A DNA stretch of 64,000 bases from Brevundimonas sp. A19_0 (GTDB taxonomy: Bacteria > Pseudomonadota > Alphaproteobacteria > Caulobacterales > Caulobacteraceae). Location of the stretch: assembly GCF_017744255.1 (NCBI RefSeq), contig NZ_JAGHQP010000005.1:62001-126000 (forward strand). The letters are read 5' to 3'. The translations under genes and the position numbers were made by a program. How positions within the stretch are numbered: the first letter of the stretch is position 1; each line of letters starts with the position of its first letter. This document shows, one piece after another, positions 31,089 through 40,349 of the stretch. The notes below the pieces were generated by a model. The model did not search any database. It was not told the origin of the DNA and saw nothing but the letters and a program-made list of their open reading frames with translations.

Positions 31089-32774
31089 CTATCCCTTTCG
31101 CATCCCGCTGATGGTGCGGTTCGGCGCAATGTCCTCGGCCGAGGTGATCAGATGGACCAGTGCCGGAACCTGACGGGCCCGTGCAGTCTCGCGGGCGGTC
31201 TGCAGGGCGCCGGCGAAATCTTCGGTGGTCTCGCAACGGATGCCAAAGGCGCCGAAGGCCTCGGCCCATTTGACGAAGTCGGGGTTCTTCAGGTCGGTGG
31301 CGATCACCCGTTCGGCGCCCGGATAATGGCCCTCCTGGTGCATGCGGATGGTGCCATAGGTCGAGTTGTCGACCACGATCACCACGGGGTTCAGGCCGTG
31401 CTGGACGGCGGTGGCCATCTCCTGACCAGTCATCATGAAGTCGCCGTCGCCCGCCACGCAGACCACCTCGCGGTCGGGATGGACGGCCTTGGCCGCCAGC
31501 GCTGCCGGCCAGCCATAGCCCATGGCGCCTGACGTCGGCGCCAGCTGGGTCCGACACGCCCGGTGGCGATAGAAGCGATGCAGCCAGGCGGCAAAGTTCC
31601 CGGCCCCGTTGGTGACGATGGCATCGGCGGGCATGACCTCGCCCAGATGCTTCATGCACAGGCTCATATTGACTGCGCCGGTCACCTCGACCGGGGTCGA
31701 GAAGGCCTCGAAGTCGCTGTGGGCGGTCTCGCCCTGATCATGCCAGGTGCGGCCCGGCTCCAGTTGCGACAGGGCCAGCGCCGCCAGACTGTTGTCGGCC
31801 ACGGCGGACGTCAGCGTCGGCCAGACGCGGCCCAGCTCCTCGGGCCCCGGATGGATGTGCACCAGCACCCGGGCCGTGTGGTCGCGGTCGAACAGGGTGT
31901 AGCCCTGGGTCGGGTTCTCGCCCAGCCGGGCCCCGATGGCGATGATCAGGTCGGCCTCACGGGCCCGCGCCATCAGCTTGGGATTGCAGCCCAGCCCCAG
32001 ATCGCCCGCATAGTTGGGACGGTCGTTGGCGATGATGTCCTTCCGCCGGAACGAGCCGGAGATCGGCAGGCCCAGCGCCTCGGACCAGGCCGCCAGCGCA
32101 TGGGCCGCCTCGTCGGTCCAGCCTGAGCCGCCGACGATCAGCAGCGGCCGTTCCGCCTTGGCCAGCCGGCTCTCGATCTCGCGCAGGGTGGCGGGGTCCA
32201 GAGCCGCGCGCGCCGGGGTGACGGGTCGGACGGGCGCCGGTCCGCCGTCGTCATGCAGGATATCCTCGGGCAGGGCGATGACCACCGGTCCCATCCGCCC
32301 CTGCAGCGCCGTGGCGATGCCGCGCTCGACGATTTCGACGGTGCGTTCCGGGGTCTCGATCTCGGTCGCCCATTTGGCCAGCCCGCCGAACACCTCGCGA
32401 TAGTCGACCTCCTGAAACGCCCCGCGCCCCCGGTCGGTCAGGGCGATCTGGCCGACGAACAGGATCATCGGCGTGGAGTCCTGATGCGCTGTATGCACGC
32501 CAATCGACGCATGGGTCGCGCCCGGCCCGCGCGTGACCATGCAGACGCCGGGCTTGCCGGTCAGCTTGCCATAGGCCTCGGCCATATTGGCGGCGCCCGC
32601 CTCGTGTCGACAGGTGATGACCCGGATCTGGTCACGCACATCGGCCAGCGCATCCAGCACCGCCAGATAGCTTTCGCCGGGCACGCAGAAGACGGTGTCG
32701 ATGCCGTTGGCGACCAGGGTCTGGACCAGCCGGTGGGCGGCGCTTGTACGGGCGGTATGGGGGCTTTGACTCAT
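31089..32774 (-). CDS. Acetolactate synthase-like ThDP enzyme
   Basis: A 561-residue thiamine-diphosphate enzyme with all three domains of the IlvB/acetolactate synthase family. The catalytic glutamate is in ITCRHEAGAANMAEAYGKLTG near residue 58. The ThDP/Mg motif is VCVAGDGDFMMTGQEMATAVQHGLNPVVIVVDNSTYG. No small regulatory subunit is adjacent, and several residues of true anabolic IlvB are not confirmed by eye, so catabolic acetolactate synthase, oxalyl-CoA decarboxylase-like or glyoxylate carboligase-like activity is possible. Confidence 0.8.
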   Translation of the reverse strand: MSQSPHTARTSAAHRLVQTLVANGIDTVFCVPGESYLAVLDALADVRDQIRVITCRHEAGAANMAEAYGKLTGKPGVCMVTRGPGATHASIGVHTAHQDSTPMILFVGQIALTDRGRGAFQEVDYREVFGGLAKWATEIETPERTVEIVERGIATALQGRMGPVVIALPEDILHDDGGPAPVRPVTPARAALDPATLREIESRLAKAERPLLIVGGSGWTDEAAHALAAWSEALGLPISGSFRRKDIIANDRPNYAGDLGLGCNPKLMARAREADLIIAIGARLGENPTQGYTLFDRDHTARVLVHIHPGPEELGRVWPTLTSAVADNSLAALALSQLEPGRTWHDQGETAHSDFEAFSTPVEVTGAVNMSLCMKHLGEVMPADAIVTNGAGNFAAWLHRFYRHRACRTQLAPTSGAMGYGWPAALAAKAVHPDREVVCVAGDGDFMMTGQEMATAVQHGLNPVVIVVDNSTYGTIRMHQEGHYPGAERVIATDLKNPDFVKWAEAFGAFGIRCETTEDFAGALQTARETARARQVPALVHLITSAEDIAPNRTISGMRKG

Positions 32775-32875
32775 GCCCCTGCTGCTAGCAGATCACAGCC
32801 TGTCTTGACCATCGCCAGGGCGTGCAACCCGCCGTGCAGATCGGCGTTTGAGCTTGGCAATAACGGAGCTTGACC

Positions 32876-33013
32876 ATGCGCAAGATCATCACCCTCGCCC
32901 TCATCGCCTCGGCCCTCGCCGTTTCGGCCTGCAACACCATCTCCGGCATCGGTCGCGATGTCGAAGCGGTCGGCGGCGCCGTCACCAACAGCGCCGAAGA
33001 CGCCAAGAACTAA
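32876..33013 (+). CDS. Entericidin A/B family lipoprotein
   Basis: A 45-residue lipoprotein: a signal peptide (MRKIITLALIASALAVSAC) followed by NTISGIGRDVEAVGGAVTNSAEDAKN, which is the entericidin family pattern. Members are small envelope lipoproteins linked to stress lysis in enteric bacteria, and the role here is unknown. Its TAA stop overlaps the convergent truA stop by two bases. Confidence 0.85.
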   Translation: MRKIITLALIASALAVSACNTISGIGRDVEAVGGAVTNSAEDAKN

Positions 33014-33759
33014 CCCTCGACCTCATAGTCGACCCGGTCGAGGTACAATCCCTCGGCCGGGGCCACGGGCCCGCAGGCGGCCCTGTCGCGCGCCGCCAGC
33101 ACCCGCGCCACATCCTCGACGGCCCAGCGGTCCAGCCCGACCTGCACCAGCGTGCCGGTCATCGAGCGCACCTGCCGGTGCAGGAAGCTGCGCGCCGCAA
33201 ACACCAGATGCACCTCCTCGCCGACCCGTGTGACCCGCGCCACGTCCAGGGTCTTGAGCGGCGAGGCCGACTGGCAGTTCACATCCCGGAAGGTCGTAAA
33301 GTCGTGCAGGCCGACCAGCGCCTGCGCCGCCGCCTGCATGGCCTCTGCATCCAGGGGTTTGCGCACATGCCAGACCCGCCCGCGGTCCAGCGCCGGCGGG
33401 GCCGGGCGGTTCAGGATCCGGTACAGATAGCCCCGCCCCGTCGCCGAGAACCGCGCATGCCAGTCGTCCGACACAGGCCGGCATGCCAGCACCGCCACCG
33501 GCTCCTCCGCCATATGGGCGTTCATGGCGTTCATGACCGTCTGCGCCGGCCAGTCGCGCGTCAGGTCGACATGCACCGTCTGGGCCGTGGCATGGACGCC
33601 GGTGTCCGTCCGCCCGGCCGCCGCGATCCTGACGGCTTCTCCGCTGAAGGCCAGAATGGCGCGCTCCAGCGTCCCCTGCACGGTCGGCAGATCGGCCTGG
33701 GCCTGAAAGCCGCAATAGCCCGACCCGTCGTATTCCACCGTCAGCCGGTAGCGCGGCAT
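33010..33759 (-). CDS. truA: tRNA pseudouridine(38-40) synthase (TruA)
   Basis: Isomerises uridines 38-40 in the anticodon arm. The 249-residue protein has MPRYRLTVEYDGSGYCGFQAQ at the start, the catalytic aspartate in AAGRTDTGVHATAQ, RFSATGRGYLYRILNRPAPPAL, HDFTTFRDVNCQSASPLKTL, and the end SFLHRQVRSMTGTLVQVGLDRW. It follows fmt after 12 bases. Confidence 0.96.
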   Translation of the reverse strand: MPRYRLTVEYDGSGYCGFQAQADLPTVQGTLERAILAFSGEAVRIAAAGRTDTGVHATAQTVHVDLTRDWPAQTVMNAMNAHMAEEPVAVLACRPVSDDWHARFSATGRGYLYRILNRPAPPALDRGRVWHVRKPLDAEAMQAAAQALVGLHDFTTFRDVNCQSASPLKTLDVARVTRVGEEVHLVFAARSFLHRQVRSMTGTLVQVGLDRWAVEDVARVLAARDRAACGPVAPAEGLYLDRVDYEVEG

Positions 33760-33771
33760 GGTGTTTCTCCC

Positions 33772-34725
33772 CTACCGCTCGCCGCGCGGCGGCTCGCTGC
33801 CTGAGGGGAGGACCGTTCCTGCCGGAATGGCGAAACCGCGCAGCATCTCCTCCGCGTTCTGGGCCGCCTTGCCCGGGCGCTGCACCCGCTCCAGTCGCAC
33901 CGCGCCATCCCCGCAGGCGATCGTCAGGGCGTCATCCAGCACCGTGCCCGCCGGGCCCGACCCATCGGCCAGACCGGACATCATCGCCTTGATCCGCACC
34001 GGCCCCTCGTCGCTGTCGACCTCGAACCAGGCCCCGGGGAAGGGCGACAGGCCGCGGATATGGGCATCCACTTCGCGCGCTGACCGGGTCCAGTTGATGC
34101 GCGCCTCGGTCGGACTGATCTTCTTCGCATAGGTGGGCTCGCCGACCTGTTCGACCGGCTGCCCGCCGCCGCGTTCCAGCGCCGCCAGCGCCCGGGGCCA
34201 CAGGCCCGCCCCGATGTGGGCCATCCGCTCCGACAGGCTGGCCGCCGTGTCGCGCGGGCTGATCGCCACCGTCTCGGACAGCAGCACCGGCCCCTCGTCC
34301 AGCCCCTCGGACATCTGCATGATCTGCACGCCGGTCCGGGCGTCGCCCGCCATGATCGCCCGCTGGATCGGCGCGGCCCCGCGCCAGCGCGGCAGCAGCG
34401 ACCCGTGCAGGTTCAGACAGCCCAGCGGCGGCGCCTCCAGCACCCCGGGCTTCAGGATCTGACCGTAGGCGACCACGCAGGCGGCATCCAGATCGAGGCT
34501 GCGGAACGTCTCGATGGCCTCGGCCGCCTTCATGCTTTCGGGGGTAAAGACCGGCAGGCCCAGGGTCTCGGCGAACGCCTGGACGGGGGAGGGGGTCAGC
34601 TTCATGCCCCGCCCGCGCGGCTTCGGCGGCTGCGAATAGACCGCCACCACCTCATGGCCCGATGCGACCAGTTCGGCCAGCGAGGGCACGGCGAACGCGG
34701 GCGTTCCCATGAAGGCCAGACGCAT
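33772..34725 (-). CDS. fmt: Methionyl-tRNA formyltransferase
   Basis: Formylates initiator Met-tRNA. The 317-residue protein has the start [43 protein letters not shown], the [24 protein letters not shown] catalytic block with the conserved Asn and His, and the C-terminal OB-like domain (about 205-310). It is encoded with def, separated only by a small membrane protein gene: deformylase and formyltransferase as a pair. Confidence 0.96.
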   Translation of the reverse strand: MRLAFMGTPAFAVPSLAELVASGHEVVAVYSQPPKPRGRGMKLTPSPVQAFAETLGLPVFTPESMKAAEAIETFRSLDLDAACVVAYGQILKPGVLEAPPLGCLNLHGSLLPRWRGAAPIQRAIMAGDARTGVQIMQMSEGLDEGPVLLSETVAISPRDTAASLSERMAHIGAGLWPRALAALERGGGQPVEQVGEPTYAKKISPTEARINWTRSAREVDAHIRGLSPFPGAWFEVDSDEGPVRIKAMMSGLADGSGPAGTVLDDALTIACGDGAVRLERVQRPGKAAQNAEEMLRGFAIPAGTVLPSGSEPPRGER

Positions 34726-34787
34726 GAAAAATTACCTCGGGTGAGCCAGACGGGGAGCCGACGGGAGCGGCAGACCGGGGAGTGTGA

Positions 34788-35048
34788 TCAATCCCAGCGC
34801 GTGAAGACGCCGCCGCCCTCGTCCCACTCGCCACCGGTGTCGAGCGTGTCGTCAAAGTCCAGCAGCCGGTCGATGATGACGCCCGCGATCACGCCCAGCG
34901 CGCCCACGGCCAGCAGGGTCGCGACACTGCCGATGCCGATCTTCTCCGACCGGGTCAGGCGGCGCCGTCCGCTGGGATCGACGATCCGGTCCCGCGAGCG
35001 CTTCAGGGGGGTGCGTTTCGGGGTGCGTTTCGGGGCGCGTCGGGTCAT
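34788..35048 (-). CDS. Small hypothetical membrane protein
   Basis: An 86-residue protein: a very basic N-terminus (APKRTPKRTPLKRSRDRI), one membrane helix (about residues 38-60) and an acidic Asp/Gly-rich tail. It lies between def and fmt, starting in a one-base TGATG overlap with the def stop. Function unknown. The strong charge difference suggests the basic end is cytoplasmic. Confidence 0.65.
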   Translation of the reverse strand: MTRRAPKRTPKRTPLKRSRDRIVDPSGRRRLTRSEKIGIGSVATLLAVGALGVIAGVIIDRLLDFDDTLDTGGEWDEGGGVFTRWD

Positions 35049-35602
35049 CAGGCAGCCATCCGGGCGAGCTTCTTGACCTTGGCCACAGCCCGCTCGCGCT
35101 TCAGCCGTGACAGATGGTCGATGAACAGCACCCCGTTCAGGTGGTCCATCTCGTGCTGGATGCAGACGGCATAGAGGCCGTCGACCTCTTCCTCGACGGT
35201 CTCGCCATTGTAGTCGAGATACCGGATACGGGCGCGGGCCGGGCGCTGGACCTCGTCGAAATACTCCGGCACCGACAGGCAGCCCTCCTCGTACGGAGCC
35301 GTCTCGTCAGAGGTCCACAGGATCTCCGGATTGACGAAAAAGCGGGGATTCTTGCGGTCGGCGTCCCCGGCGTCCTCGGCCACGTCCGGCTTGTCGGCCA
35401 GATCCATGACGATCACCCGGCGCAGGTCGCCGATCTGCACGGCGGCCAGGCCGATGCCCGGCGCGGCGTACATGGTCTCGAGCATGTCATCCATCAGGGT
35501 GCGAAGCTCATCGGTGACCGGCCCCTCGACCGGCTCGGACACGCGCTTCAGAACCGCCAGATCAGCGGCATTGTCGATGGTCAGGATACGTCGGATGGCC
35601 AT
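35048..35602 (-). CDS. def: Peptide deformylase
   Basis: Removes the formyl group from nascent proteins. The three metal-site motifs are [24 protein letters not shown] and [17 protein letters not shown]. The ATG at 35602 gives 184 residues and the family start [12 protein letters not shown] much longer frame extends upstream but is not family sequence. First gene of the def-fmt-truA run on the minus strand. Confidence 0.96.
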   Translation of the reverse strand: MAIRRILTIDNAADLAVLKRVSEPVEGPVTDELRTLMDDMLETMYAAPGIGLAAVQIGDLRRVIVMDLADKPDVAEDAGDADRKNPRFFVNPEILWTSDETAPYEEGCLSVPEYFDEVQRPARARIRYLDYNGETVEEEVDGLYAVCIQHEMDHLNGVLFIDHLSRLKRERAVAKVKKLARMAA

Positions 35603-35722
35603 GGGGTCGAGGTAGGCTCGATACCCCGAAAGGTCAAGATTTCCGGGTGTCGCGCCCCTTCGCCGGCTTGCGTGAAGGCCGCCCTGCACCAATAGTATGA
35701 TGATCAGCTTCGAGGACATCCC

Positions 35723-35977
35723 ATGGCCACCGTCCGGAAAACCATCACCCTGAGCGACAGCCAGGACGCCTGGATCAAGGCCGAGGTCGCGCGTGGCGCC
35801 TTCACCAATGACAGCGAATACGTTCGCGATCTCATCCGCCGCGATCAGGAAGGCCGGAACCGTCTGTCGGCCCTGAAACAGGCCATTGCCGAAGGTCTCG
35901 ACAGCGGCGTCAGCGACGCCTCGCTCGACGACATCTGGACTGCCGCAGAGAAACGGCATGCCGCTTCCCGTGGCTGA
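35723..35977 (+). CDS. parD: ParD-type antitoxin
   Basis: An 84-residue ribbon-helix-helix antitoxin ([40 protein letters not shown]). The N-terminal RHH binds DNA for autoregulation, and the C-terminal Asp-rich region would wrap the toxin. It overlaps parE by 20 bases. It lies at the edge of the core region, upstream of def. Confidence 0.88.
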   Translation: MATVRKTITLSDSQDAWIKAEVARGAFTNDSEYVRDLIRRDQEGRNRLSALKQAIAEGLDSGVSDASLDDIWTAAEKRHAASRG

Positions 35978-36320
35978 TCTGCGGATCAGCCACCGCGCCG
36001 CCAGCGATCTGGCAGACATCGCCGACTACACGATTTCCACCTTTGGCATCGAGCAGGCCCGGCGCTACCGCGATCAGCTGCAAGCCTGTCTGAACTCGAT
36101 TGCAGACAATCCCTTGCTCGGCCAGAGCGCCCACGAGCTGTCGCCGGGTCTGCGCCGCATACGCCAGCAGGCGCACGTCATCTTCTACCGACCGACGCCC
36201 CGGCCCCTTCTGATCGTCCGCGTCCTGCATCACAGCATGGACTTCGAACGCCACCTCCAGGGTCAGACCGCGACCGGGGGCAAGGGCCGCGGCCGCAGGT
36301 CATCGCCGATGGCGACATAG
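35958..36320 (+). CDS. parE: ParE/RelE-family toxin
   Basis: A 120-residue toxin of the ParE type (DNA gyrase inhibitor family). Core: [81 protein letters not shown]. The ATG at 35958 inside parD is preferred. The last 20 residues ([20 protein letters not shown]) go past the family end and run 58 bases into the convergent thioesterase gene, suggesting the ancestral stop was lost. Confidence 0.85.
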   Translation: MPLPVADLRISHRAASDLADIADYTISTFGIEQARRYRDQLQACLNSIADNPLLGQSAHELSPGLRRIRQQAHVIFYRPTPRPLLIVRVLHHSMDFERHLQGQTATGGKGRGRRSSPMAT

Positions 36321-36664
36321 GTGAAGACGCCCTCGGTGACCCGTTCCGACCGGGCATGGGCCTGGTTGCGGGGCCGCTTCCACGCCTCGACCCGCACCCG
36401 GATCGAGCTGCGTCCGGTCGAGACGATCTCGGCATAGATGGACACCTCGTCGCCCACCGACACCGGCTTGTGGAACACCATCCCGTCCAGGGCGATGGTC
36501 ACGCAGCGCCCCTGGGCCCGCTCGAACGCGGGCGTGGCCCCCGACAGGTCCATGTGCGCCAGCAGCCAGCCGCCGAAGATGTCGCCCTCGGGGTTGGTGT
36601 CCGCCGGCATGGCGATTACCCGGCCGACGGGCATCCCCGCGGGCAGTTCGGCCTCATCGTTCAT
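36263..36664 (-). CDS. Acyl-CoA thioesterase, YciA-like hotdog
   Basis: A 133-residue hotdog-fold thioesterase (MNDEAELPAGMPVGRVIAMPADTNPEGDIFGGWLLAHMDLSGA, then CVTIALDGMVFHKPVSVGDEVSIYAEIV). The catalytic Asp-His region is present. The ATG at 36664 fits the family start. An upstream ATG at 36724 would add 20 residues. Releases fatty acids from acyl-CoA, substrate chain length unknown. Last core-type gene before the island. Confidence 0.87.
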   Translation of the reverse strand: MNDEAELPAGMPVGRVIAMPADTNPEGDIFGGWLLAHMDLSGATPAFERAQGRCVTIALDGMVFHKPVSVGDEVSIYAEIVSTGRSSIRVRVEAWKRPRNQAHARSERVTEGVFTYVAIGDDLRPRPLPPVAV

Positions 36665-36900
36665 CTGGACGGTCCGTCTGGAAGGGCGGGTCTGGAAACC
36701 CGGATTGACTGGCGCACCCGACATGCGGCGTAAGCCTATTCGGGCAGGTTCGTTATCGGTCGGTCGAGCGTTGAAAGAAAGGAATAATTCCGTCTTCAAT
36801 GTCCGCAGATGTTCGGTCTCATTCCACTGAAACCGTGACGCCTGTTAGGGTAAATGCTAGGGTGCAAGCTGCTAGGGCTCGCGGGTGAAAGGTCGGTCAG

Positions 36901-38091
36901 ATGAAAGGCGGTGCGAACAAGCTTACGGCCCGCACGGTCGCGTCTGTCAAGGATCCAGGACGCTACAGCGACGGCCAGAACCTCTATTTGGTTGTCGATC
37001 CCAGTGGAGCCAAGCGCTGGGTGTTTATGTTTCGGTGGAGGCGGCCGGGCCAGCCCGGGCCAGGCAGATCCCGGGAGATGGGGCTCGGCTCGATCCATCG
37101 GGTGGAGCTGAAGCGAGCCAGAGAGTTGGCGAGTGAGGCGCGACGTCTTCTAGGCGAGGGAATTGACCCGATCGCGGCCCGCCAGAACCAGAGGGATGTG
37201 CCCACATTTCAAGAAGCGGCCGAAGAGTGGATTCAGGCCAGCAAAGCCTCGGTCCGTTCGGACAAGAGCCATGCCCGTTGGACCCGGGCGCTGCTTGGTT
37301 ACGCCAAAGCCCTTGGGCCCTTACCGGTGAATGCCGTTGGCACGCAGGACGTCGTGGCGGCCCTGAAACCCATCTGGATCGATAAGCAGAGCTCGGCGGA
37401 AGTCGCGCGCGGCTACATCGAAAAGGTGCTGGATGCGGCCAAGGCCAGCGGGCATCGAACAGGCGAAAACCCTGCGCGCTGGAAGGGTCATCTCGACCTT
37501 CTGCTACCTCGACCCGTGCTGACGACGCGCCACCATGAGGCGATGCCCTACGCCGACGTTCCAGTCTTCATGGAGCGGTTGCGCAGCCAGACTAGTACTG
37601 CAGCGCGTGCGCTGCAGTTTTCCGTGCTCACCGCCAGCCGGCCAGGAAATGTTCGCAAGGCGAAGTGGTCAGAGGTTGATCTGAGCAAGGCGATCTGGAC
37701 CATTTCCGACACGCACATGAAGGCCGGACGCGTTCACCGTGTGCCGCTGCCTGAGGCATGTCTTGAGATCCTTCTGGCCCTTCGGGAGGTGTACGGGGCT
37801 GAGGCGGACACGCTGATCTTCCCCGGTGAAAAAGAAGGTCGACCGCTCTCCAACATGACCTTCAAGAAGCTCATGGAGCGAATGGGTGTGAGGGGGACGC
37901 CGCACGGGTTCCGCAGCTCCTTCCGCGATTGGGTCGGCAACGAGACCTCTCATCCGCGCGAGCTGGCAGAGGAGTGCCTGGCGCACGTTATCGGAAATGA
38001 GACAGAACAGTCCTACCGACGCGGTGATGCTTTGAATCGACGACGTATCGTCATGTCAGACTGGGCTGCACACTGCGGCTCGGCCCGCTGA
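36901..38091 (+). CDS. P4-type tyrosine integrase
   Basis: A 396-residue phage-type integrase of the P4/DUF4102 family. An N-terminal DUF4102 arm-binding part (LTARTVASVKDPGRYSDGQNLYLVV) precedes the core. Catalytic residues: Arg247 in TASRPGNVRKAKW, His335/Arg338 in TPHGFRSSFRDW, His362 in CLAHVIGNETEQ and Tyr372 in SYRRGD. It probably mediates insertion of the island that follows. Confidence 0.93.
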   Translation: MKGGANKLTARTVASVKDPGRYSDGQNLYLVVDPSGAKRWVFMFRWRRPGQPGPGRSREMGLGSIHRVELKRARELASEARRLLGEGIDPIAARQNQRDVPTFQEAAEEWIQASKASVRSDKSHARWTRALLGYAKALGPLPVNAVGTQDVVAALKPIWIDKQSSAEVARGYIEKVLDAAKASGHRTGENPARWKGHLDLLLPRPVLTTRHHEAMPYADVPVFMERLRSQTSTAARALQFSVLTASRPGNVRKAKWSEVDLSKAIWTISDTHMKAGRVHRVPLPEACLEILLALREVYGAEADTLIFPGEKEGRPLSNMTFKKLMERMGVRGTPHGFRSSFRDWVGNETSHPRELAEECLAHVIGNETEQSYRRGDALNRRRIVMSDWAAHCGSAR

Positions 38092-38226
38092 TCCGGAATT
38101 CACTGGGGGGCGGGTGCCTGCGAAACGAACGCTGTCTCCACCAGCCGGACCGGTCGTGATTGCATCAATCGCGATGATGCACCAAAAGTGTTCGACATTC
38201 GGCGGCTGTCGATCCATTTTTGTGGC

Positions 38227-38826
38227 ATGAAAGCGCATGCTGCACAAAAATCGGTATTAGTTGAGGTGGCTGAAATTGCGGCCGGCCACCCTTTGAGAAA
38301 GAGCGTCGATGAGCTCCCTGCTGGAGACGTTGGCGTCATCCAGATGCGAAACGTCGATCCGGAGGCCGGGATTGATTGGGCAGGCGTCTCCAAAGTGGAG
38401 CTGCCGCCCGCAAGGCGTGTCGACTTTCTCGGCCAAGGCGATGTGATATTTTCTACCCGAGGTGCTCGCACCTATGCGGTCGCCTTGGGGGAGGTGCCAC
38501 TGCCGGCGGTTTGCTCGCCGCACTTTTTCGTCTTGCGTCTCCGGGCCCGCGAAATCGACCCTGGGTTTCTGGCTTGGCAGATCAACCAGACTACGGCGCA
38601 GGAATACCTCAAGCGCGAGGCGACAGGTTCGCACATCCTGAATATCCGCCGCGAGGTGATTGAGCGACTGGAGATCGTGGTCCCGTCGCTGGCCCGTCAG
38701 GTCGCGATCGTCGCCTTCGCGGAGGGTGCCGCGCGCGAGAAGCGCCAGCTCTCCGCCCTGATCGAAAACCGCCAACACCAAATGAACGCGCTTGCCGCCG
38801 CGCTACACCACAGCATCGAGGATTAA
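38227..38826 (+). CDS. Single-TRD HsdS-like protein
   Basis: About 199 residues with one target-recognition domain of the type I S subunit (GDVGVIQMRNVDPEAGIDW, FLGQGDVIFSTRGARTYAVAL, TGSHILNIRREVIERLEIVVPSLARQ) and a C-terminal coiled coil (EKRQLSALIENRQHQMNALAA). Full HsdS proteins have two such halves. This one has one. It lies 5 bases before hsdM. An ATG at 38188 exists but the ATG at 38227 is closer to the domain. A dimer could act as a specificity subunit. That is inference. Confidence 0.75.
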   Translation: MKAHAAQKSVLVEVAEIAAGHPLRKSVDELPAGDVGVIQMRNVDPEAGIDWAGVSKVELPPARRVDFLGQGDVIFSTRGARTYAVALGEVPLPAVCSPHFFVLRLRAREIDPGFLAWQINQTTAQEYLKREATGSHILNIRREVIERLEIVVPSLARQVAIVAFAEGAAREKRQLSALIENRQHQMNALAAALHHSIED

Positions 38827-38831
38827 AGCCA

Positions 38832-40349
38832 ATGGCCGACGCCATCACCCAGGACGAAGTCAACAAGGCCGTTTGGGCCGCCTGCGATACATTTCGGGGC
38901 ACCGTCTCGCCCGATATCTACAAGGACTACGTCCTCACCCTCCTGTTCCTGAAGTACATCAGTGACGTCTGGAAGGATCACTACGACAAGTACGAGACGG
39001 AGTATGGCGACGCGCCGGAGCTCATCACCGAGCTGATGCGGAGCGAGCGCTTCGTCCTGCCGGAAGGGGCGAGCTTCTACGCCCTTCATGACCGGAGGCA
39101 CGAACCCGGTAACGGCGAGCGGATCGACAAGGCGCTCCACGCGATCGAGGACGCCAACATCGGCAAGCTGCGTGATGTGTTCCAGGACATCAGCTTCAAC
39201 TCGAACAAGTTGGGCGAGGAGAAGCAGAAGAACGACCTGCTCCGCCACCTGCTGGAGGATTTCGCCAAGCCCGAGCTGAACATGCGCCCGTCGCGCATCG
39301 GTACGCTCGACATCATCGGCAACGCCTATGAGTTCCTGATCAAGAACTTTGCGTCGGATGCGGGTCGCAAGGCCGGCGAGTTCTACACGCCGCCCGAGGT
39401 GTCCGAGCTGATGGCGGACATTATGGACATGGCCGAAGGTGAAGAAGCCTGTGATCCCGCCTGTGGCTCCGGCTCGCTGCTGATGAAGTGTGGGCGCCGC
39501 GTTCAGGCAAAGCACGGGTCGAAGAAATACGCCCTCTACGGCCAAGAATCGATCGGCAGCACTTGGGCCCTCGCCAAGATGAACATGTTCCTGCACGGCG
39601 AGGACAACCACCGAATCGAGTGGGGCGACACCCTTCGCAATCCCAAGCTCCTCGACAGCGACGACACGCTGAAGCACTTCGACGTGGTGGTGGCGAACCC
39701 GCCGTTCAGTCTGGACAAGTGGGGCCATGAGGCTGCTGGGAGCGATCGTTTCGGTCGGTTCCGGCGCGGGCTGCCGCCGCGCACCAAGGCCGATTACGCC
39801 TTCATCCTGCACATGGTGGAGACCATGAAGCCCCGGACCGGCCGCATGGCCGTCGTGGTGCCGCATGGCGTTCTCTTCCGGGCCGCCGCCGAAGGTGCGA
39901 TCCGCCGCAAGCTAATCGAAGAGAACCTGCTCGAAGCCGTGATCGGCCTGCCCGAAAAGCTGTTCTACGGCACGGGCATCCCTGCCGCGATCCTGATCCT
40001 GCGCAAGGCCAAGTCGGACCGGAACGTGCTCTTCATCGACGCCTCGCGCGAGTTCAAGGCGGGTAAGAACCAGAACCAGCTGACGGTCGAAGGCGAGGAC
40101 AGCAACGTCCGCAAGATCGTGAACACTTACAAGGCGCGGGTCTCCGTGCCGAAGTACGCCCACCTTGCCACGCCGGAAGAGATCGCCGGCAACGAGTGGA
40201 ACCTCAACATCCCCCGGTATGTCGACACCTTCGAGGAGGAGGTCGAGATCGATCTCGTCGCCGTACGCGCCGAACGACTTCGGCTCAAGGAAGAGCTGGC
40301 CGAGCTTGAGCGGAAGATGGACGGTTACCTCACGGAGCTCGGCTACTGA
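38832..40349 (+). CDS. hsdM: Type I methyltransferase HsdM
   Basis: N6-adenine methyltransferase and core of the type I complex, 505 residues. N-terminal helical domain (ANKAV...FLKYISDVW), then GEFYTPPEVSELMADIM, the SAM-binding DPACGSG at 208-214, and the catalytic NPPF at 289-292. It ends in a coiled region that contacts HsdS. It overlaps the RhuM gene by one base (TGATG). Confidence 0.95.
   Translation: MADAITQDEVNKAVWAACDTFRGTVSPDIYKDYVLTLLFLKYISDVWKDHYDKYETEYGDAPELITELMRSERFVLPEGASFYALHDRRHEPGNGERIDKALHAIEDANIGKLRDVFQDISFNSNKLGEEKQKNDLLRHLLEDFAKPELNMRPSRIGTLDIIGNAYEFLIKNFASDAGRKAGEFYTPPEVSELMADIMDMAEGEEACDPACGSGSLLMKCGRRVQAKHGSKKYALYGQESIGSTWALAKMNMFLHGEDNHRIEWGDTLRNPKLLDSDDTLKHFDVVVANPPFSLDKWGHEAAGSDRFGRFRRGLPPRTKADYAFILHMVETMKPRTGRMAVVVPHGVLFRAAAEGAIRRKLIEENLLEAVIGLPEKLFYGTGIPAAILILRKAKSDRNVLFIDASREFKAGKNQNQLTVEGEDSNVRKIVNTYKARVSVPKYAHLATPEEIAGNEWNLNIPRYVDTFEEEVEIDLVAVRAERLRLKEELAELERKMDGYLTELGY

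Noticed and set aside
36665-36900. Possible tRNA or tmRNA attachment site for the integrase
   Set aside because: No cloverleaf, CCA-type end or tmRNA-like motif found by eye in either strand.
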